From positions 434,001-498,000 of the forward strand of contig NZ_QGGH01000002.1 of assembly GCF_003148495.1 (NCBI RefSeq): a stretch of 64,000 bases of DNA. Direction: 5' to 3'. A program made the position numbers and the translations under genes. How positions within the stretch are numbered: position 1 is the first letter of the stretch; each line of letters starts with the position of its first letter. The DNA is from Mesorhizobium loti (GTDB taxonomy: Bacteria > Pseudomonadota > Alphaproteobacteria > Rhizobiales > Rhizobiaceae). This document shows positions 35,855-44,486 of this stretch, piece after piece. The notes beneath the pieces are model-generated. The model was not told the origin of the DNA, made no database searches, and saw only the letters and a list, made by a program, of their open reading frames with translations.

Positions 35855-37021
35855 CTACCGCAAACCGCGATCGATCTTGGTCGAAGCGGTGCTGAGCGGA
35901 TCGGCGGCGGCAAAGGCGGCGTCGAGTTGCGCCGGCGAACGCTGTTCGGTTCGCTTCCAGGCGACATATTGGACAATGCCGAAACCCGGCCGCCGCGGCA
36001 CCGTCTTCACGACTGGCATGCGGAAGCCGTCGCGAAACCTCGTCCAGCGCGTGCCCAACGCCACAATCATTTCCTCGAAGGTCGGCGGCGCCGCCACCGA
36101 GGCGTAGGTGATGGTGACATTGCCGGCGAGGCCGGCTTCGCGTGAGACAGGCAGCGGTATCGAGGCGAGATAGTCGGGCGGCACATCGATGAGCCCACCG
36201 AATGGCCATTGCGCACGCAGTGTGGCGGCGTCCATAGGCGCGACATTGACGTCGATGTCGTTAGGCGTGCCGGCGACCCTGTAAGGGCAGCGGAACCGGC
36301 CGCAATTGGCTTGCGCCGAAAACTGCCACAGCGCGTAGCCCTGCCAGTTGCCCATCGGGAAATGCACGTCGATGTCGGACTTGTAGCGGGCATACCAGAG
36401 CGGCAGCCGCGACAGCAGCCTGTATCTGTAGCTGTTGTCGGCGATGTACTGGGCCGTCTTGCCGTTGGTGTAGAGCACCGGAAAGCGGCCGATGCGCCGA
36501 TGAACCTGGCGCACGAATTCCTCGGCATCGTCGAGCGACATCCATTGCGAGGGATCGTTGCCTTCGATGTCGAGCGCCATGAGATCGTCCGGCGCGGGTT
36601 CGGCGAAATCGAGGAAGTTGTTGGCCTGTTCGACGGGGTTGCCGGGGCGGGCGAGGTGATAGGCGCCCCATTTCAGGCCGAGTGCCTTGGCCACGACCCG
36701 GCGCGTCTGGAACAGTTCGCGCGTCACCGCGTGGCGTTTCCACAGCGCCTTGCATAGCTTCACTTCGGTGTCGCCGCCCAAACAGAAATAGGGCGGCGGC
36801 ATGCCGTCGGACGCCTTGTTGATGAAGCCGACGACCCGCTTGTCGGTGGCGAGCTGGGCCCAGTCGATGGAATTGTATTCGTAGGCGTCGATGATGAGGG
36901 CGCGGTCAGCGTTCTTCCACGGCTCGGAAAAATCCGAGGCCTTTGCCGCCGTCGACAGCGCCATCGTCGCCGCGAGTGCGAGAAGCGCTGTGCGGCGAAG
37001 GAGCCGCGCCGTCCTTTTCAA
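35855..37021 (-). CDS. Secreted GH25-type muramidase (lysozyme-like)
   Basis: A 388-residue protein with an N-terminal signal peptide (RTALLALAATMALSTAAKAS). A GH25 barrel follows: Asp45 in ALIIDAYEYN, WGAYHLARPGNPVEQANNF and ALDIEGNDP with Asp151 and Glu153, the expected acid/base pair. TNGKTAQYIAD and YALWQFSAQ complete the fold. About 100 extra C-terminal residues have no recognised domain. Members hydrolyse the glycan chain of peptidoglycan. It stands alone, convergent with purD, and probably acts in the periplasm. Confidence 0.85.
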   Translation of the reverse strand: MKRTARLLRRTALLALAATMALSTAAKASDFSEPWKNADRALIIDAYEYNSIDWAQLATDKRVVGFINKASDGMPPPYFCLGGDTEVKLCKALWKRHAVTRELFQTRRVVAKALGLKWGAYHLARPGNPVEQANNFLDFAEPAPDDLMALDIEGNDPSQWMSLDDAEEFVRQVHRRIGRFPVLYTNGKTAQYIADNSYRYRLLSRLPLWYARYKSDIDVHFPMGNWQGYALWQFSAQANCGRFRCPYRVAGTPNDIDVNVAPMDAATLRAQWPFGGLIDVPPDYLASIPLPVSREAGLAGNVTITYASVAAPPTFEEMIVALGTRWTRFRDGFRMPVVKTVPRRPGFGIVQYVAWKRTEQRSPAQLDAAFAAADPLSTASTKIDRGLR

Positions 37022-37120
37022 ACAGGGAATCCCCGTTGATCAAGGGTAGATGCTGAACCGCTATGGTTAAGGATTTGCTTTCGGGGGCCGGCGTCAGGAA
37101 AGCTGGCGTCGCATCAGCGG

Positions 37121-37339
37121 CTAGAATCCAAACGGGTCGGGCGCTGGCTCTTGCCGCAGCGTGCCTTCGGCGGCGCGTTTGCGGTGATGGGCGAGAGAGC
37201 ATTGCGGCGAGCACAATATGCCGCGATCCGACCAATAGGCAGCACCGTGTTCCAGTCTGCCCTCATGGTAGCAGAACCCCTCCGCTCGATAGGGCAGGCC
37301 GCATTCGATGCAGCGATAGGCGTCGGGTCTGGCGAGCAT
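37121..37339 (-). CDS. Small Cys-rich putative zinc-binding protein (72 aa)
   Basis: From the ATG beginning MLARPDAYRC the product has five cysteines, Cys10 and Cys13 (CIEC), Cys23, and Cys43 and Cys47 (CSPQC), plus several His residues, a treble-clef-like layout suitable for one zinc ion. The tail is basic, then Pro-rich (EPAPDPFGF). The frame continues 30 codons further upstream without support. I do not recognise the family. It could bind nucleic acid or act as an adaptor. Confidence 0.6.
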   Translation of the reverse strand: MLARPDAYRCIECGLPYRAEGFCYHEGRLEHGAAYWSDRGILCSPQCSLAHHRKRAAEGTLRQEPAPDPFGF

Positions 37340-37446
37340 GGCAGGGGTTCCGGTCTGCTGGTTCTGATCTGTCGCCGGTTGATTAGATCCGGCGTCGATT
37401 GAATTTAATACGCGCCGCCGCGATTGCAAAATCCGCGTGACAAAAT

Positions 37447-37462
37447 TTGACGTTTACGTAAA
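37447..37462. promoter_or_regulatory. Candidate operator upstream of the acyl-CoA dehydrogenase operon
   Basis: TTGACGTTTACGTAAA is an imperfect 16-bp palindrome with paired ACGT blocks, about 95 bases before the dehydrogenase start. It resembles boxes of MerR-type LiuR and similar regulators of branched-chain amino acid and fatty acid breakdown. The regulator itself is not in this window. The assignment is from memory of the motif. Confidence 0.4.
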
Positions 37463-37555
37463 AAGAAGATGGGAGATCGCCCAAAGGGCGGATGGTTTTG
37501 CAGTGGCGCTGGCTCTAGATTCGGCGGGGCCGATGCATCAGGAGGAGTGAGCGGC

Positions 37556-39325
37556 ATGTATCGGGCACCGGTCGAGGATATCGCGTTCACGCTCAAGCAC
37601 GTGGCCGGCATGAAGTCGGCGCTTGATGCCGGCAGGTTCGGCGATCTAGGTGAGGATCTGGTCGATGCCGTTCTGGGCGAGGCCGGCCGCTTCGCCACCG
37701 AAGAGGTCGCACCGCTCTACAAGATCGGCGATCAGCAAGGCGCCGTGCTGAAGGACGCCGCCGTCACCACACCGCTCGGCTGGAAGGAACTCTATCGCCG
37801 CTGGATCGACGGCGGCTGGAACGCGCTGTCCGGGCCTGAAGCCTATGGCGGCCAGGCCCTGCCGACCATGCTTGGCGTTGCCGCGCTCGAAATGTGGAAC
37901 TCCGCCGCCATGGCCTTCGGCATCGGCCCGACGCTGACCATGGGCGCGGTCGAAGCGCTCGACAAACACGCCTCCGAAAACCTCAAGGCGAAATATCTCG
38001 AAAAGCTCGTGTCGGGCGAATGGATGGGCACGATGAACCTGACCGAGCCGCAGGCCGGTTCGGACCTCGCCGCCTTGCGCGCCCGCGCCGAGCCGGCCGG
38101 TGACGGCAGCTACCGCATCTTCGGCCAGAAAATCTTCATCACCTATGGCGAGCACGATTTTACCGACAACATCATCCATCTGGTTCTGGCGCGGCTGCCC
38201 GATGCACCGGCCGGCACGCGCGGCATCTCGCTGTTCCTGGTGCCAAAATTCCTGGTCGGCGACGATGGCTCGCTGGGGGCGCGCAACGACGTCTTCTGTT
38301 CCGGCCTCGAGCACAAGCTCGGCATCCATGCCTCGCCGACCTGCACCATGATCTATGGCGATGGTTTCCAGGGCGCCAAGCCGGGCGCCATCGGCTGGCT
38401 GATCGGCGAGGAGAACAAGGGCCTCGCCTGCATGTTCACGATGATGAACAATGCGCGGCTTTGTGTCGGCATGCAGGGGGTCGCGGTCGCCGAGGCCGCG
38501 ACGCAGAAGGCAATCGCCTATGCCAATGAGCGCCGGCAAGGCAAGGCGGCAAGCTACGCTGGTGCCGGCATGGCGCCCATCGTCCATCACCCCGACGTGC
38601 AGCGCAATCTCCTGACCATGAAGGCGCTGACGCAGATCGCGCGGGCGATCAGCTATTCTTGTGCCCACGCCATCGACCTGGCGCGCGTCTCGGACGGCGA
38701 TGAGGCGGCGCACTGGCGCGACCGTGCCAATCTGCTGACGCCGCTGGCCAAGGCTTTCTCGACCGACGTCGGTGTCGACGTTGCTTCGCTCGGGGTCCAG
38801 GTGCATGGCGGCATGGGCTTTATCGAAGAGACGGGCGCGGCCGCCTTCTATCGCGACGCGCGCATCGCGCCGATCTACGAAGGCACCAACGGCATCCAGG
38901 CGGTCGATCTGGTGATGCGCAAGCTGCCGCTCGGCGGCGGCGACCATGTGCATGGCTATATCGCCGAACTTGCTGTGGTCGCCAATGCCGTACGGACATC
39001 GAATCTCGAGGGTTTCGGCCGTACTGCCGATGCTCTCGACGCAGTGTTTGGCGATCTGACGCAAGCGACCCGTTTCCTGCAGAAACTGGCGGCCGACGGC
39101 CGGCCAGACGAGGCGCTGGCGGGTGCGACGCCCTATCTCAGGCTGATCTCGCTTGCCGCCGGCGGCGCCTATCTGGCGCAGGGCGCGCTTGCCGATCACA
39201 ACCGCATCGCGCTTTGCCGCTTCTTCGCCGAAAACCTGCTCGGCGAGGTCAATGCCTTGAAGGAGCGCGTTGTCGATGGCGCCGAGAGTCTTGCCGTTGC
39301 CGGCAAAACGCTGATTTCCGCCTGA
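37556..39325 (+). CDS. Acyl-CoA dehydrogenase, long (about 590 aa) type
   Basis: A 589-residue FAD-dependent acyl-CoA dehydrogenase of the extended type, as in E. coli-like AidB/FadE-related and MMGC-type enzymes. The N-terminal lead is YRAPVEDIAFTLKHVAGM. Middle motifs are MNLTEPQAGSDL and GQKIFITYGEHD, and the late segments QVHGGMGFIEETGAAAFYRD and IYEGTNGIQAVDL contain the candidate catalytic Glu. AGGAGGAG precedes the ATG. An enoyl-CoA hydratase gene follows by 19 bases, so the pair can perform two consecutive steps of beta-oxidation. Confidence 0.9.
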   Translation: MYRAPVEDIAFTLKHVAGMKSALDAGRFGDLGEDLVDAVLGEAGRFATEEVAPLYKIGDQQGAVLKDAAVTTPLGWKELYRRWIDGGWNALSGPEAYGGQALPTMLGVAALEMWNSAAMAFGIGPTLTMGAVEALDKHASENLKAKYLEKLVSGEWMGTMNLTEPQAGSDLAALRARAEPAGDGSYRIFGQKIFITYGEHDFTDNIIHLVLARLPDAPAGTRGISLFLVPKFLVGDDGSLGARNDVFCSGLEHKLGIHASPTCTMIYGDGFQGAKPGAIGWLIGEENKGLACMFTMMNNARLCVGMQGVAVAEAATQKAIAYANERRQGKAASYAGAGMAPIVHHPDVQRNLLTMKALTQIARAISYSCAHAIDLARVSDGDEAAHWRDRANLLTPLAKAFSTDVGVDVASLGVQVHGGMGFIEETGAAAFYRDARIAPIYEGTNGIQAVDLVMRKLPLGGGDHVHGYIAELAVVANAVRTSNLEGFGRTADALDAVFGDLTQATRFLQKLAADGRPDEALAGATPYLRLISLAAGGAYLAQGALADHNRIALCRFFAENLLGEVNALKERVVDGAESLAVAGKTLISA

Positions 39326-39344
39326 CGTTCACAAGGAAAAGACC

Positions 39345-40097
39345 GTGACAGACCACATCCTCGTCGAGCGCCAGGGCGCCATCCAGATCATCCGTATGAA
39401 CCGGCCGGACAAGAAGAACGCGCTGACGCGCGCCATGTATGCGAAAATGTCGGCTGCTCTTGCCGAGGGCGACGCCGATCCTGCGATCCGCGTCCATGTG
39501 TTCCTTGGCGTGCCCGGCGCCTTCTCCTCCGGCAACGACCTTGCCGATTTCATGATCGTCGCCACCGGCGGCGATGGCGGCACCGAGGTCTGGGATTTCC
39601 TGATGGCGCTGGCCAGGGTCGAAAAACCCATCGTGTCCGGCGTCGATGGCATCGCGGTCGGCATCGGCACGACGCTCAACCTGCATTGCGACCTGACTTT
39701 CGCCACACAGCGCACCGTCTTCAGGACGCCGTTCGTCGATCTCGGCCTGGTGCCCGAGGCGGGATCGAGCCTTCTGGCGCCGCGGATCCTGGGACAGCAA
39801 GCTGCTTTCGCGCTGCTCGGTCTCGGCGAGGGCTTAGCGGCCGAGCGCGCGAAGGCTGCCGGCTTGATCTACGAGGTGGTCGAGGAAGCAGCGCTTGAAG
39901 CCTCGGTCTTGGCGGCGGCCGGCCAGATCGCGGCCAAGCCGCCGCAAGCGCTGAAGATCGCCCGCGACCTGATGCGCGGCTCGCGCGACGACCTCGTCGC
40001 CCGCATCGGCGAGGAAAGCGAGCATTTCCGTGAGCGGCTGAAATCCGATGAGGCGCGCGCAGCACTCACGGCGTTCATGACGAGAAAAAAGGCCTGA
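39345..40097 (+). CDS. Enoyl-CoA hydratase/isomerase family protein
   Basis: A 250-residue crotonase-fold enzyme. RMNRPDKKNALTRAMY opens the fold. The oxyanion loops are PGAFSSGNDLADF and DGIAVGIGTTLNLHCDL, and PFVDLGLVPEAGSSLL carries a Glu at the usual catalytic region. The first catalytic Glu position is less clear, so isomerase activity is also possible. It lies 19 bases after an acyl-CoA dehydrogenase gene in one operon, supporting a role in fatty or branched-chain acyl-CoA oxidation. Confidence 0.88.
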   Translation: MTDHILVERQGAIQIIRMNRPDKKNALTRAMYAKMSAALAEGDADPAIRVHVFLGVPGAFSSGNDLADFMIVATGGDGGTEVWDFLMALARVEKPIVSGVDGIAVGIGTTLNLHCDLTFATQRTVFRTPFVDLGLVPEAGSSLLAPRILGQQAAFALLGLGEGLAAERAKAAGLIYEVVEEAALEASVLAAAGQIAAKPPQALKIARDLMRGSRDDLVARIGEESEHFRERLKSDEARAALTAFMTRKKA

Positions 40098-40106
40098 GCC
40101 TTTCCT

Positions 40107-40724
40107 TCAGGGATAAAGCCTCGTCTTGTCCCAGCCGCCTTTCGCATCGCGGGAAAAGACGACACGGTCATGCAGCCGGAACGGCCTGTCGTGCCAGAAT
40201 TCGATCGTCTGCGGCACGATGCGGAAGCCCGACCAGTGCTTTGGCCGCGGGATCTCGCCGATCGCGTGGCGTGCGGTGTATTCGGCCACCGCCTTTTCCA
40301 GCGCAAAGCGGCTTTCCAGCGGGCGCGACTGTTTCGAGGCCCAGGCGCCGATGCGGCTGCCGCGCGGCCGCGTCGCATAGTAGGCATCGGCTTCGGCGTC
40401 GCTGACGATCTCCACCGGGCCGCGAATGCGCACTTGCCGGCGCAGCGATTTCCAATGGAAGCACATCGCCGCCTTCATGCTGCCAAGAATCTCCTGGCCC
40501 TTGGCGCTCTCGAAATTCGTGTAGAAGACAAACCCGCCTTCATCGAAGCCCTTGAGCAACACCATACGCACATCCGGCATGCCGTCGGCATCGACGGTCG
40601 CCAGCGCCACGCCGTTGGGGTCGTTCGGCTCGCTTTTCGTGGCGTCGTCCAGCCATGCGGCAAAGAGACGAAACGGCTCGGCTGCCTCGGTAAAGTCACT
40701 GCTTGTTAACTCTGTGTCACTCAT
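40107..40724 (-). CDS. pdxH: Pyridoxamine 5'-phosphate oxidase
   Basis: PdxH oxidises PNP and PMP to pyridoxal phosphate with FMN. The 205-residue protein has [24 protein letters not shown], the FMN/PLP loop [12 protein letters not shown], and the conserved end with [11 protein letters not shown] and RLYP. The start beginning MSDTELTSS is used; another ATG lies four codons upstream. It is convergent with the enoyl-CoA hydratase gene (9-bp gap) and divergent from the surface-lipoprotein gene. Confidence 0.96.
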   Translation of the reverse strand: MSDTELTSSDFTEAAEPFRLFAAWLDDATKSEPNDPNGVALATVDADGMPDVRMVLLKGFDEGGFVFYTNFESAKGQEILGSMKAAMCFHWKSLRRQVRIRGPVEIVSDAEADAYYATRPRGSRIGAWASKQSRPLESRFALEKAVAEYTARHAIGEIPRPKHWSGFRIVPQTIEFWHDRPFRLHDRVVFSRDAKGGWDKTRLYP

Positions 40725-40765
40725 AGTTTTTCTCAAATTGTCACGGGAGCAGGGGAGGTTGCCGA

Positions 40766-41227
40766 TTGTCGCGTATCGCGCAAGCTTTTGACAGCAGGCA
40801 ATGGGGCGTTATCGCTTCGGCCAGCACGAAAGCCGTGATCGTGGCAGTCGCCTTGCCGCTTGCCGCCTGCGGCGCCGGTGGCTTCAGCCTGGAAAAGGCC
40901 GAAGTCGACCGCTCGATCCTGACCAGCAGCACATCGGTCTCGGCGACACCGGCCAGTTCGGATCGCGACTCCGACCAGACGACGATCGGCAACGCCGTGT
41001 CCTCGGCCGACATCGAGCAACTCGGCGGACAGGCCGTGCCGTGGGCCAATGCCGGTACGGGGTCACGCGGCTCCATCACCGGGCTGGCGGAATTGAAGGA
41101 CAACGGCCAGACATGCCGTCGCTTCAAGGCCTCGCGCGAAAGCTTTGATGGCGTTGCCATGTTCGAAGGCGAGCTGTGCCTAGCCAGCGCCGGCGGCTGG
41201 CGCATGCAGGACTTCAAGGCGCTCTGA
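40766..41227 (+). CDS. RT0821/Lpp0805-type surface lipoprotein
   Basis: A 153-residue protein starting at TTG with AGGGGAGG seven bases upstream. A hydrophobic stretch ending [14 protein letters not shown] has a lipobox (LAAC) that predicts signal peptidase II processing. The mature part ends in the conserved domain with [14 protein letters not shown] and [15 protein letters not shown], including two cysteines that may pair. It is placed in the RT0821/Lpp0805 family of rickettsial and legionella surface antigens. Likely outer-membrane or periplasmic; function unknown. Confidence 0.78.
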   Translation: MSRIAQAFDSRQWGVIASASTKAVIVAVALPLAACGAGGFSLEKAEVDRSILTSSTSVSATPASSDRDSDQTTIGNAVSSADIEQLGGQAVPWANAGTGSRGSITGLAELKDNGQTCRRFKASRESFDGVAMFEGELCLASAGGWRMQDFKAL

Positions 41228-41377
41228 GCCTGATCCGAAAGTCGATCGGGTCGGCTCGGCGGGTCCTTTCGCCGCCCGATACGTCGCCAATCTTGCCGAT
41301 ATCCCGGCTGCGATCGGCTTCTTGCGGCTCGACAAAAATCCCTCACCAATCCTCAGCCGCCGACTTTCGGATCAGGC
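41228..41377. repeat. Perfect 17-bp inverted repeat with 116-base spacer
   Basis: GCCTGATCCGAAAGTCG (41228-41244) is exactly complemented at 41361-41377. The left arm starts at the end of the lipoprotein gene. It lies before the DnaJ-like gene. The TGATCC-GAAAG core resembles other palindromes in this window, so this is probably a RIME-like element that has lost its centre. Confidence 0.6.
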
Positions 41378-41482
41378 GCTGATTTTCCGCCTTTGATATG
41401 CTGCTCCAGCACTGGAATTTCTTCCTATGCGAGCGCATATAGGAGGCAACCAGAGACTCAACTCTTCTCCAGGGCAGTAAGC

Positions 41483-42412
41483 ATGCGCGACCCCTATGAG
41501 GTGCTGGGCGTTGCCAAGAACGCATCGGCCAAGGACATAAAATCGGCGTACCGGAAACTCGCCAAGAAGCATCATCCGGATCAGAATCCGAATGATCCCA
41601 AGGCGAAGGACCGTTTTTCCGCGGCCAACCAGGCCTATGAGATCGTCGGCGACGAGAAGAATCGTGCCGCTTTCGATCGCGGCGAGATCGACGCCGACGG
41701 CAAGCCGCGATTCCAGGGCTTTGAGGGCGCAGCCGGTGGCGGCGATCCCTTCGGCGGGTTCCGCCGGCAGCAGGGTCCGGGCGGTTCGCGATTCGAATTC
41801 CGCTCCGGCCGCCCGGGCGGCGATCCGTTCGACGGCAACAGTGACATTTTCAGCCAGATTTTCGGCGACGCCTTTTCCGGCGCGCGTGGTGCAGGCACGG
41901 CCGATCGCCGCCAGCCGGCGACATCAGCCGATCTGAACGTGACCCTCGACGTTACCATCGAGGAAGCGGCGACCGCTGAAAAAGTCACGGCGATGTTCCC
42001 CGACGGCCGCAAGGTGGCGGTCAAGCTGCCGGCCTATGTCGAGGATGGCCAGACCATCCGGCTGAAGGGCCAGGGCGAGCAAGGGCCGGGCCAGCCGGGT
42101 GACGCGCTGGTCAAGATACATCTGCGCCGGCATCCGCGCTACCGCATCGAGGGCCGCGACCTGCACGCCGATCTGCCGGTGGCGCTGGCGGATGCGGTGC
42201 TCGGCGCCAAGGTGCCGGTCGATACGCCTACCGGCAGGCTTGCGGTCAACATTCCAGCCTGGTCGAGCTCGGACAAGGTGCTGCGGCTGAAGGGCAGGGG
42301 CCTGCCGGAAAAGGCCGGCGGCCACGGTGATCTCTACGCCCATGTGCGGATCATGCTGCCGGAGGGTGGCGATAGCGCGCTCGAAGCGGCGTTGCGCGGC
42401 CAAAAAGACTGA
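41483..42412 (+). CDS. DnaJ-like co-chaperone without zinc finger (CbpA type)
   Basis: A 309-residue J-domain protein. The J domain spans residues 1-70 with His31-Pro32-Asp33. A Gly/Phe-rich linker ([17 protein letters not shown]) follows, then the two C-terminal beta domains ([37 protein letters not shown] sequence). The zinc-finger repeats of DnaJ are absent, as in CbpA. It stimulates Hsp70 and may bind curved DNA. The ATG starting [10 protein letters not shown] is used. fabI follows 106 bases on. Confidence 0.9.
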   Translation: MRDPYEVLGVAKNASAKDIKSAYRKLAKKHHPDQNPNDPKAKDRFSAANQAYEIVGDEKNRAAFDRGEIDADGKPRFQGFEGAAGGGDPFGGFRRQQGPGGSRFEFRSGRPGGDPFDGNSDIFSQIFGDAFSGARGAGTADRRQPATSADLNVTLDVTIEEAATAEKVTAMFPDGRKVAVKLPAYVEDGQTIRLKGQGEQGPGQPGDALVKIHLRRHPRYRIEGRDLHADLPVALADAVLGAKVPVDTPTGRLAVNIPAWSSSDKVLRLKGRGLPEKAGGHGDLYAHVRIMLPEGGDSALEAALRGQKD

Positions 42413-42518
42413 TCGACGGCTTTTGTCCCCCGAACTGTCCGGTTTGAGTGCTTGAAGGGGCTCTGTGCCTGTGCGATAGGGCACTCCACAAAGCAGAAAT
42501 CTTGCGGAGAGCGCTCAC

Positions 42519-43337
42519 ATGGCGGGTGGACAGGGCCTGATGGCCGGCAAGCGCGGCCTTATTCTTGGCGTCGCCAACAACAGATCGATCGCCTATGGCA
42601 TCGCCAAGTCGTGCGTCGACCATGGTGCCGAGATCGCGCTGACCTATCAGGGCGAGGCGTTCAAGAAGCGCGTCGAGCCGCTGGCGGCGGAACTGGGCGC
42701 CTTTGTTGCCGGCCATTGCGACGTCACCGACCCGGCGAGCCTGGACGAGGTTTTCGCCAATGTCGCCAGCCACTGGGGCAAGCTTGATTTCCTCGTCCAC
42801 GCCATTGCCTTCTCCGACAAGGACGAGCTGACCGGCCGTTATGTCGAGACGACGCGCGACAATTTCCTGCGCACCATGGACATTTCGGTCTATTCCTTCA
42901 CCACCATTGCCAAGCGCGCCGAGGCGCTGATGACCAATGGCGGCTCGTTGCTAACGCTGACCTATTACGGCGCCGAAAAGGTGATGCCGCACTACAACGT
43001 CATGGGTGTCGCCAAGGCGGCGCTCGAGGCCAGCGTGCGCTATCTGGCGGTCGACCTCGGCGCCAAGAAGATCCGCGTCAACGCCATCTCGGCTGGCCCG
43101 ATCAAGACGCTGGCCGCTTCCGGCATCGGCGATTTCCGCTACATCCTGAAGTGGAACGAGTACAATTCGCCGCTGAAGCAGACGGTGACGCAGGAGGAAG
43201 TCGGCGATTCGGGCGTCTATTTCCTGTCCGACCTGTCGCGCGGCGTCACCGGCGAAGTGCATCACGTCGATTCGGGCTACCACGTCGTCGGCATGAAGGC
43301 GGTCGATGCGCCTGATATTTCGACGGTCAAGGACTAG
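42519..43337 (+). CDS. fabI: Enoyl-ACP reductase (NADH) FabI
   Basis: FabI reduces enoyl-ACP in the last step of fatty acid elongation. The 272-residue SDR protein has the cofactor motif LILGVANNRSIAYGIAK and the catalytic pair Tyr159 and Lys166 in PHYNVMGVAKAALEASVRYLA, with YYG just before. AGPIKTLAASGI is the substrate loop. Length matches the family. It may be cotranscribed with the phosphatase gene 47 bases downstream. Confidence 0.95.
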   Translation: MAGGQGLMAGKRGLILGVANNRSIAYGIAKSCVDHGAEIALTYQGEAFKKRVEPLAAELGAFVAGHCDVTDPASLDEVFANVASHWGKLDFLVHAIAFSDKDELTGRYVETTRDNFLRTMDISVYSFTTIAKRAEALMTNGGSLLTLTYYGAEKVMPHYNVMGVAKAALEASVRYLAVDLGAKKIRVNAISAGPIKTLAASGIGDFRYILKWNEYNSPLKQTVTQEEVGDSGVYFLSDLSRGVTGEVHHVDSGYHVVGMKAVDAPDISTVKD

Positions 43338-43383
43338 CACCCCGCCAACCGTCGTCCGTCCCGATCCCGCACCGGAAGACCTG

Positions 43384-43971
43384 ATGTACCCGCTGGTTTA
43401 TATCGCGCGCCACGGCCAGACCGCGTGGAACGCCGAATTCCGGCTTCAGGGGCAGGCCGACACCGATCTCAACGCTCTCGGCCGCGAACAGGCGTCCGGA
43501 AACGGGCTTCGGCTGGCCGAGCTGGTCCACAATCCCTGGGAATTCGACTTCGTCGCCAGCCCGATGAAACGGACGCGCGAAACGATGCAGCGCATTCGCG
43601 TCGCCATGAAGCTCGATCCGGGTGCCTATCGAACCGATCCGCGCCTCGTTGAAGTCAATTTCGGCGATTGGCAGGGATTTACCTTCCCCGAACTCGAGAC
43701 ACGGTATCCCGGAGCGAGCAGGACGCGAGCGCTAGACAAATGGAACTTTCAGCCGCCTGGTGAAGGCGCGGAGAGTTACCAGATGCTGCTCGAACGGGTG
43801 AGGCCATGCTTCGACGCGATCGAACGCCAGACCATCTGCGTGACCCATGGCGGCGTCATGCGCACCTTGTTTCGCTTCGTTCTGGGATTGGCTGAGGACG
43901 AGGCAGCGAACCTGGAAATCCCGCAGGATCGCCTGCTCAAGCTTGACGGCAAAAGTCTGGAGTGGCTTTAG
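43384..43971 (+). CDS. Histidine phosphatase (phosphoglycerate-mutase-like) protein
   Basis: A 195-residue protein of the histidine phosphatase superfamily. The signature RHGQTAWN provides the phosphorylated His10; a second His is in CVTHGGVMRTLF, and EVNFGDWQG contains the acid residue. The short length suggests a broad phosphatase rather than a glycolytic mutase. The ATG starting MYPLVYIARH is used. It follows fabI closely, a pairing seen in many rhizobia. The true substrate is unknown. Confidence 0.87.
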   Translation: MYPLVYIARHGQTAWNAEFRLQGQADTDLNALGREQASGNGLRLAELVHNPWEFDFVASPMKRTRETMQRIRVAMKLDPGAYRTDPRLVEVNFGDWQGFTFPELETRYPGASRTRALDKWNFQPPGEGAESYQMLLERVRPCFDAIERQTICVTHGGVMRTLFRFVLGLAEDEAANLEIPQDRLLKLDGKSLEWL

Positions 43972-44047
43972 ACCGTAAAGACCATTGGTCAGTGCCGCTC
44001 AGCGAAAACTGAACGGCAAACACTGCATTCAATTGAGGTTGGAAGCT

Positions 44048-44308
44048 CTAATTGGCTGAGCTGTCCGGCAGTTCCATGTCGGTGACGACGTTTTCGCCAT
44101 TGGTCACATCGTAGGCGATGACGATGTCCATGCCCGGCTTCAGCGCGTCGAGATCGGTCTCGGCGTTCAGCTTGTAGGACTTGCCGTCATCCAGCGTCAG
44201 CGTCGCCGTGTCCTTGTCGATCTTCTTGATCAGGCCTTCGGTCTGGCCGGCGAAAGCGGCGGTGGAAAGCAGCAGTGTGGCGGCAACGGCGCCAATCAGG
44301 GTACGCAT
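44048..44308 (-). CDS. DUF1344 small periplasmic protein (86 aa)
   Basis: It has a signal peptide (TLIGAVAATLLLSTAAFAG) and a compact mature domain of about 65 residues: QTEGLIKKIDKDTATLTLDDGKSYKL and a later VIAYDVTNGENVVTDM. This matches DUF1344, small beta-rich periplasmic proteins of Rhizobiales. No catalytic residues are evident. GAGGAAC precedes the ATG. It is convergent with the phosphatase gene and divergent from aroC. Confidence 0.85.
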   Translation of the reverse strand: MRTLIGAVAATLLLSTAAFAGQTEGLIKKIDKDTATLTLDDGKSYKLNAETDLDALKPGMDIVIAYDVTNGENVVTDMELPDSSAN

Positions 44309-44417
44309 AATCGTTCCTCTTTATCATTGCACCGGCATGGCGGCGGGCGTTCAACGGCGGATGGAGCAGAGCAGAAACCAACCGAATGTGTCAAAACTAA
44401 ATCCGCCAGATCACAGT

Positions 44418-44446
44418 TTGACCCCTGTGAAAAACGCCAATAGAAG
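44418..44446 (+). promoter_or_regulatory. Candidate aroC promoter with an overlapping palindrome
   Basis: TTGACC (44418-44423), a 17-base spacer and TAGAAG (44441-44446) form a promoter-like pair 40 bases before aroC. The -35 is enclosed in TCACAG-N8-CTGTGA (44411-44430), a possible operator. Confidence 0.45.
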
Positions 44447-44486
44447 GCAACCTTGAGCCGGCTCCGCTGCCGGGCAGGGTCATTTC

